Source: Amanita rubescens (Eukaryota; Basidiomycota; Agaricomycetes; Agaricales; Amanitaceae). From it: 24,263 nucleotides of DNA. A model generated the notes under the pieces. It had not been told where the DNA came from. It was given only the letters and a program-made list of their open reading frames with translations, and did not search any database. The position numbers and the translations under genes were made by a program. This document shows, piece after piece, positions 10,710-22,600 of the stretch. Each line of letters opens with the position of its first letter. Position 1 is the first letter of the stretch. The DNA is taken from contig WION01000693.1 in assembly GCA_015039365.1 (NCBI GenBank), positions 1 to 24,263 on the forward strand, read 5' to 3'.

Positions 10710-10744
10710 GAATGACACGTCATTCAACTTGTCATGACGCGTCA
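10710..10744. repeat. Cluster of TGAC/GTCA palindromes
   Basis: Three dyads lie within 35 bases: GAATGAC-AC-GTCATTC (10710-10725), GTCATGAC (10731-10738) and TGACGCGTCA (10735-10744). The last contains ACGCGT, the MluI cell-cycle-box core. The cluster lies about 350 bp downstream of the PCL cyclin stop. It could bind a dimeric factor such as a bZIP, but no adjacent promoter is evident. Confidence 0.35.
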
Positions 10745-13700
10745 CTCGGACTCACTCCACTTTGAGAGATGGACTCATTATTCGCAAAAGCCTTCGTAAT
10801 ACATCCTGACCTAACCCTCTTTCATGATGGAGGGTTTTTTACTCATGAACGTTGAACCCCACAGGTTAACAACTATTGTGATTCGTTAGACCCTCCGGGA
10901 CGGCGGATCTCTACATTATCGTAATCCTAAATTACAACCACGCGTATACCCAGGACTGCTTTCCTTTGGGAATACCCGTGGTGGACGCGGAGTTCGATGG
11001 CCAACTTTTGAACAGGAACATCGGCCAAGCCAATTCGGGCCACAAATTAGGGTGGGTGCGTCCCTAAAACTTGATATAAATCACCGAGTGCCGGTTCTAC
11101 ATCTATCCATTTCCGTCGTGCGAGCTGCGCCATTGCTGTGTGTTAGACTGATGCTTGTACGCTATGATAGGCGGCTCTAATATGGCGTGTCTATGTTCTA
11201 TTCGGCTTCTGTTAATGTTCTCAGCTGCGGGCCTGCGCAATGCGAGTATTGGTAGTGGCGCGCGCGAGGATCGGACGACGGTTGCTCGGCCGTAGCTATT
11301 ATACTCGGTTTGGGTTCCTATTGGCTGCTTTCAGCACCATAGTGTTCAGCTGAGGACAAAGCCACTTGACGGTCCCCCTGCCAAGGGGCACGGAACGAGT
11401 TTTGCGGAGTCCGTAACCGGTTTTCAGTGGATGGCGTACCGGTTGTGCCGTCGTTTTCGGGTTCAACTTTCCAATAATACTCATCGTTCAGGCTAGTATG
11501 CATTGGTGACTACGTTAGGAGATCATCCATCAAAAGCGTCTAAAATCGTTCGTATCCTCCGGTGTTCGGGTCGCGCGCGCGAATGCGAGTCGGAAATGTT
11601 GTGTGACAGTGCTAAGTTTTGAGTCGCCGTTAGCATCTCCGGCTGGTCGGTTGATTAGACCGCATATCTTATCTGATACTTCAGATCATCTAACAGCCCT
11701 AAGCCAGTGTCGCGACAAAGTCTCATGCACGAATTTAGGGCTGTGTATAGGACACGTTGGGACACGTTTTTGCCACGGGATATGGTGTTCGGCGGGATGC
11801 AGGCAGGCCATGAGGCTAAAGCCATGAGCCCTATGGCAGGCGGATGGCGCACTGGCCGGCTGGAACGGACTGAACCGAGCCGGGATAGCATAGTGCAGAA
11901 TCCTCATGGCGGCGCCGAACAGTATACGAGAGTGTACGTTGTTATTGCTGTAAAGGTGCTTTCAATTGTTCAATAGCCGTAGAGGAACACACAGCAATAT
12001 CGGACGAGCGCCCAGACCCTACTTCATTCACCTGTTTAATATGGCCGATACCAAATTTGGCCTTTTGATGATGGATCGGAGGCCGCCTTGCTTGTGCTTT
12101 TAATCTTCTGCCATTGATTAGTATGACAAGCTGTGGGTTTTGACGTTTGTTACGGTTGTAAGACGGTGATACAATAGACATATTTCGTACAGTTCATCGC
12201 CAAGTGCTCTGCGCTATAGTAGTTCAAGGGTGCTAAGTTGAAGTTTGTCGGGGCCTCACGGAATAATTTCAAGTTTCATGTCAAAGTTGATCATCATGGA
12301 TGAGATTACGACCTGGGCAATCTTACACTACTGAAACCGACCAGCGCGTTTGGCGCGTCAGACAAACTCATGCACCGCTCCGGTAACACTGGTTCGTTAT
12401 GAACCCTGCCGCTAACTTCAACTAAAACCCGCGCGCCCCGCCAGTGTGGGATCAAGGAACGACCTATCGCGGTGCGGCCTCCGCTGGCCTCCGCCAGTAC
12501 AAAGGAAGGGATGGCAACGAGGTTGCCAGGACGCGTTGCGAGGCGCAGACTGAGCTCAATTGAACCCTTTCGACGCACCTGAAAAACTAAAATAGATTTG
12601 GTCATCCTTACCAAAACAAAACAGACGGAAAAAAAGGATGAGAACGCTTGTTCAGCGGTTTGGGAATTCTGTTATCCCACCGGACCGATCCGGAGCTTGG
12701 AATATAGGTCATAAGCCAGGGCATCAGGAACACCAATTGCACAGCCATATATTCTATATAACAGCAGCTGCTTGCCTCGTGAGTTTTTTTTTCGTGTCTC
12801 GGCCAATCGACCACAGCAAAGCACACACATCTTTTGCTTGATATGGAGTTGCTGTTGCGCAAATTTTCCGCCAGTCCGAACATCGCCGATGCCAAGTATC
12901 TATGAACCGTATACAGTTCAGATGTTCAAAATCAACTGCAAGACCTTTTTGTGCGGTGAGTAAGCGCGTGGATACTACTTCACCCGTTTCAGCATGCCAT
13001 TTGTTCAATATTCAGTTTAGTGTTGAGGCTCGCGTATTTGCACCCAAATTGGGAAAGACTTTCCCATCTCCGTTATTTTTGGGATAAAAATCTATAAATA
13101 GGATTTGCTTGCGTGCCAGTGACGCACATTTTTGAATGACGGTGGGGGCCGTCGGAAGATAGCCTCCGTGGCAATGGAAAAGGAGGTCCGTATCTGACGC
13201 TGCTCGTCGCGGAACGAGGAAGTCCTCGCGATTGCGTTGCGGGGGTTCCCGTCGATCACTATGTCGTTCAAAGTGCTTCCGTTAAAGGCGCCCGTCGGTC
13301 CTCCTCGGACGTCGCTCTTTCAACACTATCGGGTTCTATCGAGACATTGCTGTCTAGGCTATGGGGCCGTCATCTTGTTGAGTTTATCAATCCAGAACGG
13401 TGGCCCTGATAGTGATTCAAGACAATTGTTCGTTATCACGGCGGCCTGTAGTTGGACGAAGTCACGACGTCTCGATTGTATCGAGCTGAGTCGAGCCGAA
13501 TGGTTCTGGCTGCCAACATACACTTTTACGCCACAGTGGTAGGGTGATCATAGCGACCACAATTAATCACTTCACTCCCGTCATGATGCTGGGACTTTGG
13601 GACTGAGGCTGTCACCCCTTAAATGTTTCGTTCTGAAAGGTGGTTCTTTATCTGTGCTGCGGACGATTGTGGTTACATTAAGTCTTTCGTTATCGCTCAC

Positions 13701-14705
13701 AGCAAAAGAAGCAGACGGTAGTACTGATTCGACGAGTTCTACAACTTTCTGGCAAGACGCCGTCTATTCACTACAGCTTTTTTACGACACTGTGGGGTCG
13801 TCAGAGATCACTGAAACAAGCTCGTATGCGCTGGCAATTTCGCAGAGAGCTAAAAATAACCATAGGGGTATGAGAACAAGACTGTATTAGCATTAGCTTC
13901 CTCGAGACACACATTCTATCGATCCTCGATTAAAACATGTATTCTCATCATTACCCAGTTCTGCTGAAGACTGGAATTGATAAGAATGCATCAGAAAGTT
14001 TGGAATCAATTGCGATAGAACATGTTATCTAGCAGTTCCCATGGTTTGCAGTTCGCTTCGGGTACGCAGGCACATGGATTCCATTTGCGATGTTCAAGGA
14101 TGAGAAACATGTAACAAGTATGGTAACGTGCCTCATGTCAGCGAATCGGTAATGTTTAACGCGGTGCTCGAAGCGAGGGTTGACACCCGTGGTCTGCAAG
14201 GAACAACCTTATAACATGCCTCATGAGTAAGAAAACAGACTCCTGGGAGTTACGGGACATTGGAGTGCAAATAGTTTCCTTATCATCATGTGGCCGCATT
14301 GTGTATCAGCGCTTCGCAAACAGTACTGAGACTGTGGTCGATTTGTGTAATGCAACCCTGGTCCGATATGGTAGGTCTAAGATGTGGAGTTGATTAGCAG
14401 AGTTGGATATAACTTCGTTTGCTTAACATGGTAGTTACTTACCCTGGTTCCTATGAGCCATGGCACGTTCTCTTCGCTTTTGCGGTTATATCGGTAGTGG
14501 GACTCAAGTACAGCCGGTTTGAGGTCAGAATCGGCCAGAAGCATTGGACTTCTTCCGAGTGCGTGTTGAGACGCTACGAAAGTATCCGAAATGTCGGATT
14601 ACAGTTGAACTGGCGAGTCGAGCCGGTGAAATGTTAATCGCAGTAAAAGTTCAAAATAGTGCCGCCGGATACAATCAAAGGCCGATTCTTTAAACTAAGA
14701 GGATC

Positions 14706-14961
14706 ATGCAAGACTTCAGTTGCCGGTTAAGAAGCAAGCGGGAAGCATTTCTCCAACGTTTGAAGACATACCGTCCGGATTAATTAATAGGAGGTTAGTA
14801 TCAGTTGACGTCATTAGCAGCGTATATCTAAAAGTGCGATGCAAGACTCCAGTTGCCGGTTAAGAAGCAAGCGGGAAGCGTTTCTCCAACATACCGTCCG
14901 GATTGATTAATAGGAGGTTAGTATAAGTTGACGTCATCAGCAGCATATATCTCAAAGTGCG
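14706..14961 (+). repeat. Diverged tandem duplication, 133 bp + 123 bp
   Basis: Unit 1 is 14706-14838 and unit 2 is 14839-14961; both begin ATGCAAGACT and end AAAGTGCG. By eye they differ at about seven positions over 123 aligned bases, and unit 2 lacks ten bases (GTTTGAAGAC) present in unit 1. Each unit carries a perfect TGACGTCA (14806-14813 and 14929-14936). The array ends about 190 bp before the start codon of the choline-transporter-like gene, so it lies in that gene's probable promoter. Confidence 0.9.
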
Positions 14962-15148
14962 ACAGGGCGCCATTTGCATTTCTTGCCGAGTTCTGTTGAA
15001 CTAGCGCCTTGAATGCAGTGCGCCGCCGCAGCAATGTAGTAAGAGCGAGTCAAGGGGAAGTACTACTAGTTTTGATGTGACGTGACTGTCGTGACTCTGG
15101 CAGACCAACAACAGCAGCAAGACATTCAAGGTCTACGACTGCAGCGCG

Positions 15149-17991
15149 ATGGCGACCTCGTTCGCTGCGTACGCTTCACAGTTCCTCAACAGGCCAAACA
15201 TCGGCCTTTCCTCAAGTCAGACGTCTGCTCAGCCAATGTTCTACTCATTCACAACGGACGGCGGCGGCTCACACGGAGGTCACAACACTGACCTCGACGA
15301 CTTTAACGATCCTCACTTGCGTTCTAGTCACGACACTCCTCAGAACATTCGTCCTTCTCAGGAAGAGGACGACGACCCATATCTACGACTCGACGAGGAT
15401 GACAGCAACACGAGAACCATCTTTAATAACAGATCCCGTCATTCCCAGTCAGTGCCCCTCGTTGCCTCATCGCATCGCTCAGAAAGCCCGGAATCACCAA
15501 GAGGCTGGCTGGCGCATCTCGCTTCCCCCGCTAGACGGGCGCGCTCCCCATCGCCAACCCCGTCCACCGACTCGGGTGACTCGGAGCCACCTCCTGATTT
15601 GCTTGTCCCTGGTCCCTCTCGTGCAAGGCAACCTCCATCACCTCTGTCAAATAAGCCACCTCAGTCGCTCTCTCTGACCGAGTCGTTGCTTCCCCGAGAT
15701 GGGCACACAAGACCACTTGACGTGTTTTCGCTGCCTGATCCACGGCATACGCCTCGGGGACGTCGGAAATATAACGATTCGATATGGACTGTTCTTTGGT
15801 GCACCGGCGTGTCAATATGTGTCTTCTTCTCTGTTCTTCTCCTTTTCTTGACACAAAAGCCTCCTGCAAAGCAACGACCTCTCCACCTGCCATATACGAC
15901 TCTCTTGCATACCGTACCACTACTTACCATAATCACCTTCTTGAGCGCATTGGTCGCGTACCTGCACATCTATTTTTTGCGCATTTTTGTGCGACCAGTT
16001 ATGATCGCAACCTCATTTTTCGTCCCTGTCACGTTGTTCATATCCGCTATCTGGGCCTTCATTGGAAGCTTCATGTGGGATGGTGATACAGAGCCAACAT
16101 GGGGAGAAACCGTAGGGTGAGTGTAAGCCGTTATTAAAGCCAAGCTTATCGGTGGCCCTTCATTTTGATGAGATGATGTAACTAACCATTTTCCCCCTAG
16201 GCTACGCCTCTTTTCATTAATACCCCTCATACTGTCGATCCTCACTGCTCGGCGACTTTTGCATCTGCCAGAGACGCTTCACATTGCGTCATCCACTTTG
16301 ACTCTTACCACGCATCTCCTTGCGGATAATCCATTCCTCCTTGCACTATCACCGGCTATATTACTCCTCACGCTGGTAGCCTCAATTCCATTCCTTACGC
16401 TCATCTTCCGTCTTCTCCTTGTCGGATACTCTTATGCGCCTTCGAAGGGCGATAGCTCGTTATTAGAGTGGCATCTATATGCACGGGCGAATTGGGCTAT
16501 CGCTGGTAGTGTCACCGTGTGGTTATGGAGTTGGGCTGTGGCTCGGGGAATCCTGAGAATGACTTGTTCCAGTGTTGTTGGATTGTGGTATTTTGCAGAG
16601 TGAGCGGTCTTTTCTCTTAATTCTGAAGTCCATATACTTATTGTTACCACTTTCAGTCCTGAAGCGCCGCAACCGCGACGAATGTCTACGCATGGTATCA
16701 ATGCTGCCATCGCCCGCTCTACGGGACCATCACTTGGTACGGTCGCGCTGTCCGGACTTTTACTCACCATTGTCCGCCTCCTGTACCTTTTGACGTATTC
16801 TCTGCGCCAATTGCCACCCTATATCCCCGCACGCGCATTCTTCGTCATCACTGGTGTACGCATGGGCATCAATTACCTTGAAAGTGCTACCACTACACTG
16901 AGCAAGTATGCGTTGGTGTATGCGGGGCTCACGGGGGACCCTTTCATGAATAGTGCCAGGAGAGCAAGAGCGTTGACGAACAGTGTGGAAGAGAAGATTG
17001 GGCGGTATGGGAGGAGGAAGATTTCCTCTGAACGTCAGTTTTGCAAGTTTTTTCGGTGTGGTTGCTGTTGCTGACATTTTATCGTTGTTAGCACCATTGG
17101 CAATGTTGACGATCGCTCCTTTGACAATGACCCTCCCATTCGCGCTGACGACTTATTTGTTTGTCGCACATACGTTGAGTGCGCCTGAACAAGCTTTGGG
17201 CGCGGCTTTACTGGCTGGTGGTGTATCGGCTTTGGTTGGGTTGTTCTGTGTGGGACTAGTAAAGGACACGTAAGTCATTGTCATCCGTATATGCTACTTT
17301 TTGTGAACATTCGAGCAGGGCGGACACTCTTTATATATGTTACTGCATTGACAAGGAATCGGGAGAACGGAGGAGAGAGGAGGTTTTCATTCTTGTGCGT
17401 TGTGTCGTCTTGCTAGCGAGCCTTGCTGACGTGTTCTAGTTTGAATATAACCAACCACCGAGACCATCTGCCACCTCAACCCAAGCTCAACAGATCATAC
17501 CTCAACCACCACCGCAAGCACCCCAGTCACAAGATAGACAGCGTCAACAGCCAGCACCTCCGGCGGCACCGCGGCACAGTGGTGAATCTCGTACACCAAC
17601 GTCTGCGACTCGTTTTGCGCCTGCATCGTCCTCGATCCAGCAAATGCAGAGGCCTGTACCGCTCTCACCATCTGCAGCATTCATACCAAAGACACCCAAT
17701 CCGCCACCAAGTGCCCCTCCATTACATACTGGCGTGAAAGAAGACGCCGAAGCCGAAGAAGATATCGATCCGTTCCAACAAAGTTATCGTGGAGACGGAG
17801 GCTCGCGCCTATCTTCTACGATAGCTGGTTCTCGGGAGCAACCTGCGGCAGAAAGAATGTTGACGAGTCGAGAGTTGAACATGAAAAGCGTCTTTTTGAA
17901 CCCCGATCGCAGGGACAGGGAGCTCTCTGATACCGAGAGTGAAATGGAGGATAACGAGTCGCAACTTCTTCCTGGATCTGGTTTCCTGTGA
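15149..17991 (+). CDS. Choline-transporter-like (CTL/Pns1) family membrane protein
   Basis: Predicted 849-residue polytopic membrane protein of the CTL/Pns1 family (plasma-membrane choline transporter domain). Substrate in fungi is not firmly established. Exons are 15149-16116, 16201-16599, 16657-17033, 17092-17269, 17319-17394 and 17440-17991, all GT..AG with exact joins. Residues 1-205 are disordered and Ser/Pro/Asp-rich. Membrane segments start near residue 211 (SIWTVLWCTGVSICVFFSVL) and continue through residues ~640 (for example LFSLIPLILSILTARRLL; MLTIAPLTMTLPFALTTYLF). The family-typical C-terminal element DTLYICYCIDKESGERR starts near residue 643. A hydrophilic tail of about 180 residues, rich in Pro/Gln and then acidic, follows (FIPKTPNPPPSAPPLHTGV; end LLPGSGFL). 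Long N- and C-tails are longer than in yeast Pns1 but look continuous. The start is the first Met of the long frame. A tandem repeat with TGACGTCA sites lies just upstream. Confidence 0.85.
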
Positions 17992-18389
17992 ATTTTAGAT
18001 GTGATCTAGCGTTGGGCGGCTAGGTATTTCTTTTCTAATTTTTTTTGATTTATTTCTGTATGCGTCTTGTGCGTCTGTGTGTGCTGTGCTTGTTTCCCTC
18101 GTTTTGAAAGTTTCACCGCTCATTGTGAACATATATCCCTCCATTGCATCTTCTATAACTACATTATTGCCTCCTACGCATCGCATTGACATTTTCCTAT
18201 ATTTCCTCGTTAGTTGCATGTATCTCAGGCCTCGGGTTGCAAAATGGAGCGTGATAGCAAGGGTTGATTTGTACTTGTTTATTTTTGAGTGAAAAAGTCC
18301 GAGTCGAGCCTGAAAAATTCAAGATATTATTGTGCCGCGTTACGACCTCGTTAGATCTCAAAAAACTTTGGAATCCTAACGCTCCATTT
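17992..18389. other. Intergenic: CTL 3' end and fibrillarin promoter
   Basis: About 400 bases, T-rich on the plus strand after the CTL stop (runs of T near 18040), as expected for a 3' untranslated and polyadenylation region. The short leader of the fibrillarin gene follows. There is no open frame of note. The promoter of fibrillarin must lie here unless it starts within the CTL 3' end. Confidence 0.4.
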
Positions 18390-19613
18390 ATGGCATTTGG
18401 TATGTGAAGTGTTTTTTTTTGTATGTGTGTGCATGCTGATTGGTGTGGTTAGGTGGATCTGGAGGCCGAGGCGGATTTGGAGGCCGTGGAGGTGGCGGTG
18501 GAAGAGGTGGACGCGGAGGTGGAGGTGACCGCGGTGGATTTAGAGGTAGAGGTGGTGGTGGTGGAAGAGGTGGAGGTACGTGTGTTTCGTGCAACCTCGC
18601 TTTTATTCTGAATTTTTTTTTAGGTTTTGGAGGGGGAGGAAGAGGCGCTCCGCGCGGTGGTCGCGGCGGGCGTGGCGGTAGACCTGAAAGAGGTGGCAGA
18701 GGCGGAGGGAGAGGCGGACGTGGAGGGGCTCGTGGTGGGTCCAACGTCGTTGTTGAGCCTCACAGACATCCTGGCGTTTTCATTGCGAAAGGCAAAGACC
18801 ATATGCTTGTGACGAAGAATATTGTTCCTGGGGAATCGGTGTATGGAGAGAAACGGATATCTGTGGATGCTGGGGAGGGGAATAAGATCGAGTATAGGGT
18901 TTGGAATCCGTTCCGGAGTAAGTTGGCGGCTGGGGTGTTGGGTGGTTTGGATGATATTTTCATCAAGCCTGGTGCAAAGGTGTTGTATTTGGGTGCTGCC
19001 AGTGGAACGAGTGTCAGTCATGTTGCGGATATTGTTGGACCGGTTAGTGTGTTTCTCTCATCGTTCAACTTATGGAATAATTTTAAATTTGTGCAAGGAC
19101 GGCGTTGTGTATGCTGTTGAATTTTCGCCTAGGTCAGGTCGTGACTTGATCAACATGGCTAAAAAACGAACTAATGTCATTCGTGAGTGTTTAAATTGGA
19201 TATTTTTTTTGTCTTTTGCTTCATGGATTGTATATTAGCTATCGTGGAGGACGCTCGTATGCCAAACAGATATCGAATGCTGATGTCGACTGTCGACGTT
19301 ATCTTTGCGGACGTTGCGCAGCCAGATCAGGCTCGTATTGTCATTCTCAACGCACAGAGTTTCCTTCGTGATAACGGCCACGTCGTCATCTCGATAAAAG
19401 CTAGTTGCATTGATTCTACAATGCCACCAGAGACAATATTTGCCGGTGAAGTCCAAAAATTGAAGGAGGCTCAATTTAAGCCTCTCGAGCAAGTTACGCT
19501 CGAGCCTTACGAAAGAGATCATGCAATGGTTTCTGGTTGGTGATTTTATTTATTGTTTTTAGCAATAAACTAATGTTCCTACAGCGATTTACCTACGGCA
19601 CAAAAAGCCATAG
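18390..19613 (+). CDS. NOP1: Fibrillarin (Nop1), rRNA 2'-O-methyltransferase
   Basis: Predicted 320-residue nucleolar methyltransferase, the catalytic subunit of box C/D snoRNPs. It 2'-O-methylates pre-rRNA using S-adenosylmethionine and also methylates a histone H2A glutamine. Exons are 18390-18399, 18453-18575, 18624-19042, 19098-19182, 19239-19535 and 19585-19613. The first exon is only 10 nt (MAF plus one base); the frame and splice sites demand it. Residues 1-83 form a Gly/Arg-rich GAR domain (RGG repeats). The conserved core starts at [20 protein letters not shown]. The SAM-binding motif is [20 protein letters not shown] (about residues 163-182). The catalytic Asp is in [12 protein letters not shown] (about D237) and the Lys in [13 protein letters not shown] (about K266). 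The C-terminus is [10 protein letters not shown] plus a short basic end. The gene follows the CTL gene and precedes PMT2 by only 40-73 bp. The second intron keeps the frame if retained. Confidence 0.95.
18576..18623 (+). other. In-frame 48-nt intron in the fibrillarin GAR domain
   Basis: Donor GTACGT and acceptor TTTTTTTAG flank 48 nt, exactly 16 codons, with no stop codon in the reading frame. Retention would insert a cysteine- and hydrophobic-containing stretch ([15 protein letters not shown]) between two Gly/Arg-rich blocks. Removal restores a continuous GAR domain, so splicing is very likely the normal state. Confidence 0.8.
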
Positions 19614-19686
19614 TTGTATTTAAATTTAGTTTGTTTAGTTAGTATATACGTGTATGTTTGATCGCGTGCTAAAAGTTGGACCCTGC

Positions 19687-22600
19687 ATGAGACCTCCCGC
19701 ATTGGTCGTTGACTTCTCCGGCGACGACGACGAACGCGCTTCTCGTTCAAGTTCTTTTTCTGATTTTGAACACATTTCTTATCCTCCTAGCTACTCCTCC
19801 GCCTACCCTGCCCACAGTCATCAACTCCCTTTGCACCACAATTACATGCCAGCTGCTAGCACAACAGCTAATGAGGACATCGCCGCGCGGAGGCGCCTGA
19901 AACCTCCGCATGATCCTGGTTACACTCACGGCGGCGAAAAGGGCGAGATTCTGGACGACCCTCTGTACTACGACGATGAGGGCAAAGACGTTTATTCTAA
20001 GCTGAATCGACCAAGACTCGGCCACATGGGCAGCGGAAGGCTTCCTCAACGGCCTCCACCCCCTCCAACGTCTCTAGTACGCATCCTTACCACAGCTCTA
20101 TCAAATTTTCACATCTAACTGCGCGCTTACAGAAAGAATTTATATACCAAAACCTCGACGTGTTCACACCTGTCATGTACACTCTTCTCTCCTGCTATAC
20201 ACGTTTCCACAAAATAGGTGCCGCCAACATCGTTATATGGGATGAAGCTCACTTTGGCAAGTTTGGCTCGCATTACCTCAAACGCGAGTTTTATTTTGAT
20301 GTGCACCCTCCTCTCGGGAAGATGATTGTTGGTCTTGTGGGCCTCTTGTCGGGGTACAATGGTAGTTATGAATTCAAGAGCGGGGAAGCGTATCCGGATC
20401 ATGTCCCGTTCGTCGCGATGAGGGTGATGCTGGCTATGTTCGGTGTGGGTATGGTACCACTAGCGTGGTTCACGGCTCTCGAGCTTGGTATGAGCCAGTG
20501 GGCCTGTCATTTGGTTACTTTGATGGTTTTGTTCGGTGAGTATGTTGTCCAGGTTGCAAACGCTGTAGCTGATTGCGAACAGATGTCGGCTGGCTCGTCA
20601 TTTCTCGGTTTATCTTATTGGACTCTATGTTGTTGTTCTTCACGTTCCTTACTGTTTTCTGTCTGACAAAATTCCATAATCATCAATACCAGTAAGCGCG
20701 CTGGATGTTGGGTTTGCTTTTTGACGTTGAATGTATCCCGCAGGTCTTTCTCCGTGGACTGGTGGATATGGCTCTCCTTCACGGGTATTTCTATCGGATG
20801 TGTTACCAGGTGAGCTGCGCCCCACGGTGTCCTGGACAACTCTAACGTTCGGCGGCAGCGTCAAGATGGTTGGGCTCTTCGTCACCGCTCTTGTCGGATT
20901 GTACACAATTGAAGACCTTTGGGACAAGTTCGGAGATCTCAAGATGTCTGTGGTGAGCTTCTCATTTTCATTTGTGTGTGGCAATTGAGGTCAAACCTGT
21001 ACGTGTAGCAAGACCAAGCGAAACATTGGGGTGCTCGCATTCTGTGCCTCATCATCGTTCCTATTCTCGTGTTCATGGCCTCGTTCAAACTCCATTTCAT
21101 GGTTCTCAACCACTCGGGACCCGGTGATGCACAAATGAGCTCCCTGTTCCAGGCGAATCTTGTCGGAAACGACTTTGCTCGGAACCCGCTCGGTACGATA
21201 TAACTATGCGATGTCTCCTATTTCTAATGTTCTTCTTAGAGATCGCCTATGGCTCCAAGATTTCGCTGAAGAACATGGGTTGGGGCGGTGGCCTACTCCA
21301 TTCGCACGTACAAGTTTATCCCATTGGGTCGGGTCAGCAACAAGTAACTTGTTACCACTACAAAGATTCCAACAATGAATGGAACATCATGCCACCATGG
21401 GATGAACCACCTTACAACCCAAACGGACCCATCAAGTTCCTCACTCATGGTGATGTCGTCCGCCTCGTCCACGTCCCCACCACACGCAATCTCCACTCTC
21501 ACCCCGTCGTTGGACCTGTAACAAAACTAAACTGGGAAGTTTCATGTTACGGGAATGATACCATTGGCGACAAACATGACTACTGGGTTGTCGAAGTGGT
21601 AGATGACCTCAGGCGCGGCACAGATGTGAAGAAGCATGGAAGGGATGACGAAAAAGGCCGCATTCACTCGTTAACGACGAGGTTGAGGCTTAGACACGAA
21701 CATCTAGGATGCTATTTGAGAGCGGCGAATACCATTTTGCCACAGTGGGGATTCAAGCAGGTGGAGGTGACCTGCGATAAAGAGAACCATCCCAATGACG
21801 CGCATACTTATTGGAACGTGGAAAGTCACTGGAACGATAGACGTGAGTCTGTTTCCGTCTCATTTATCCCGCCTGGCGCTAATTTGTCTTTCTAGTTCCT
21901 GCAGGCGACACCAAGTTCTATCGCACCTCCTTCTTACGCGACTTTTGGCACCTCAACGTGGCTATGATGACCTCCAACAATGCGCTTATCCCGGATCCTG
22001 ATAAGCAAGACGTACTGGCCTCAAAACCATTTGATTGGCCGTTCCTCCATCTCGGTCTTAGAATGTGTGGCTGGGGCGATCACCAGCTGAAGTATTACCT
22101 GCTAGGCAACCCGGTCGTGTGGTGGGGCAGCACAATCAGCTTGTTTGCCAGCGTCCTAGTTTTTGGCCTTTACGTGCTCAGGATGCAGAGGAAATATGTC
22201 GATATGGAGCCAAGTGAGTTTGTTTGCCACTGGTGGAGGCGCCTAATGATGTTTTTTTCTTGCAATAGGAGAATGGGATCATTTCTTGTACGTCGGCAAG
22301 ATTGCGTTCTTTGGTTGGGTACTCCATTTTGGTGCGAGATATGCTTGTTCTTGATTGACTTTTGTTCATTGTATCTACTACAGCGCCATTCTTAGTCATG
22401 GGTCGCGTTACATATATTCATCATTACGTGCGTTGAGAGACACTCCTCATCCGATCCGTAGCTGATTCAGTTTCTACAGCTGCCTACGCTATACTTCGCT
22501 GTGCTAATGTTCGGCCATCTTCTCGACCACTTCATATTCTCCTCTAGGCGTATAAGCACGAATACAAAGTGGATCGCCTTTGGTACAATAGCCGGAACCA

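Larger units (their letters stand above)
10364..15148. other. Long gene-poor region without a supported gene
   Basis: About 4.8 kb. Open frames here are short (at most ~100 codons), overlap on both strands, and none carries a recognisable motif or joins to another through good splice sites. Contents I can point to are the palindrome cluster at 10710-10744, a hairpin followed by a T run at 10813-10840, TATAAAT-like boxes near 11075 and 13093 with no convincing gene downstream, and the tandem duplication at 14706-14961. The region may be old, degraded mobile or pseudogene DNA, but I cannot show this from the sequence. Confidence 0.5.

Noticed and set aside
11075..11295. TATAAAT box followed by a 37-codon frame with a hydrophobic, signal-peptide-like start (11182-11295)
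   Set aside because: Too short, no mature peptide of interest, and TATA-like motifs are common in non-coding DNA here. It could be revisited with RNA data.
12306..12614. 102-codon minus-strand open frame
   Set aside because: No motif, no splice partners, and in a region where many short frames are open on both strands.
13093..13542. TATAAATA box and a downstream frame of about 94 codons (from 13261)
   Set aside because: The translation shows no family resemblance or regular structure, and spacing to the TATA-like box is long. Not enough to call a gene.
18388..18744. 118-codon Pro-rich minus-strand frame
   Set aside because: It is the antisense shadow of the Gly/Arg-rich fibrillarin GAR domain; GGN codons read as Pro on the other strand.
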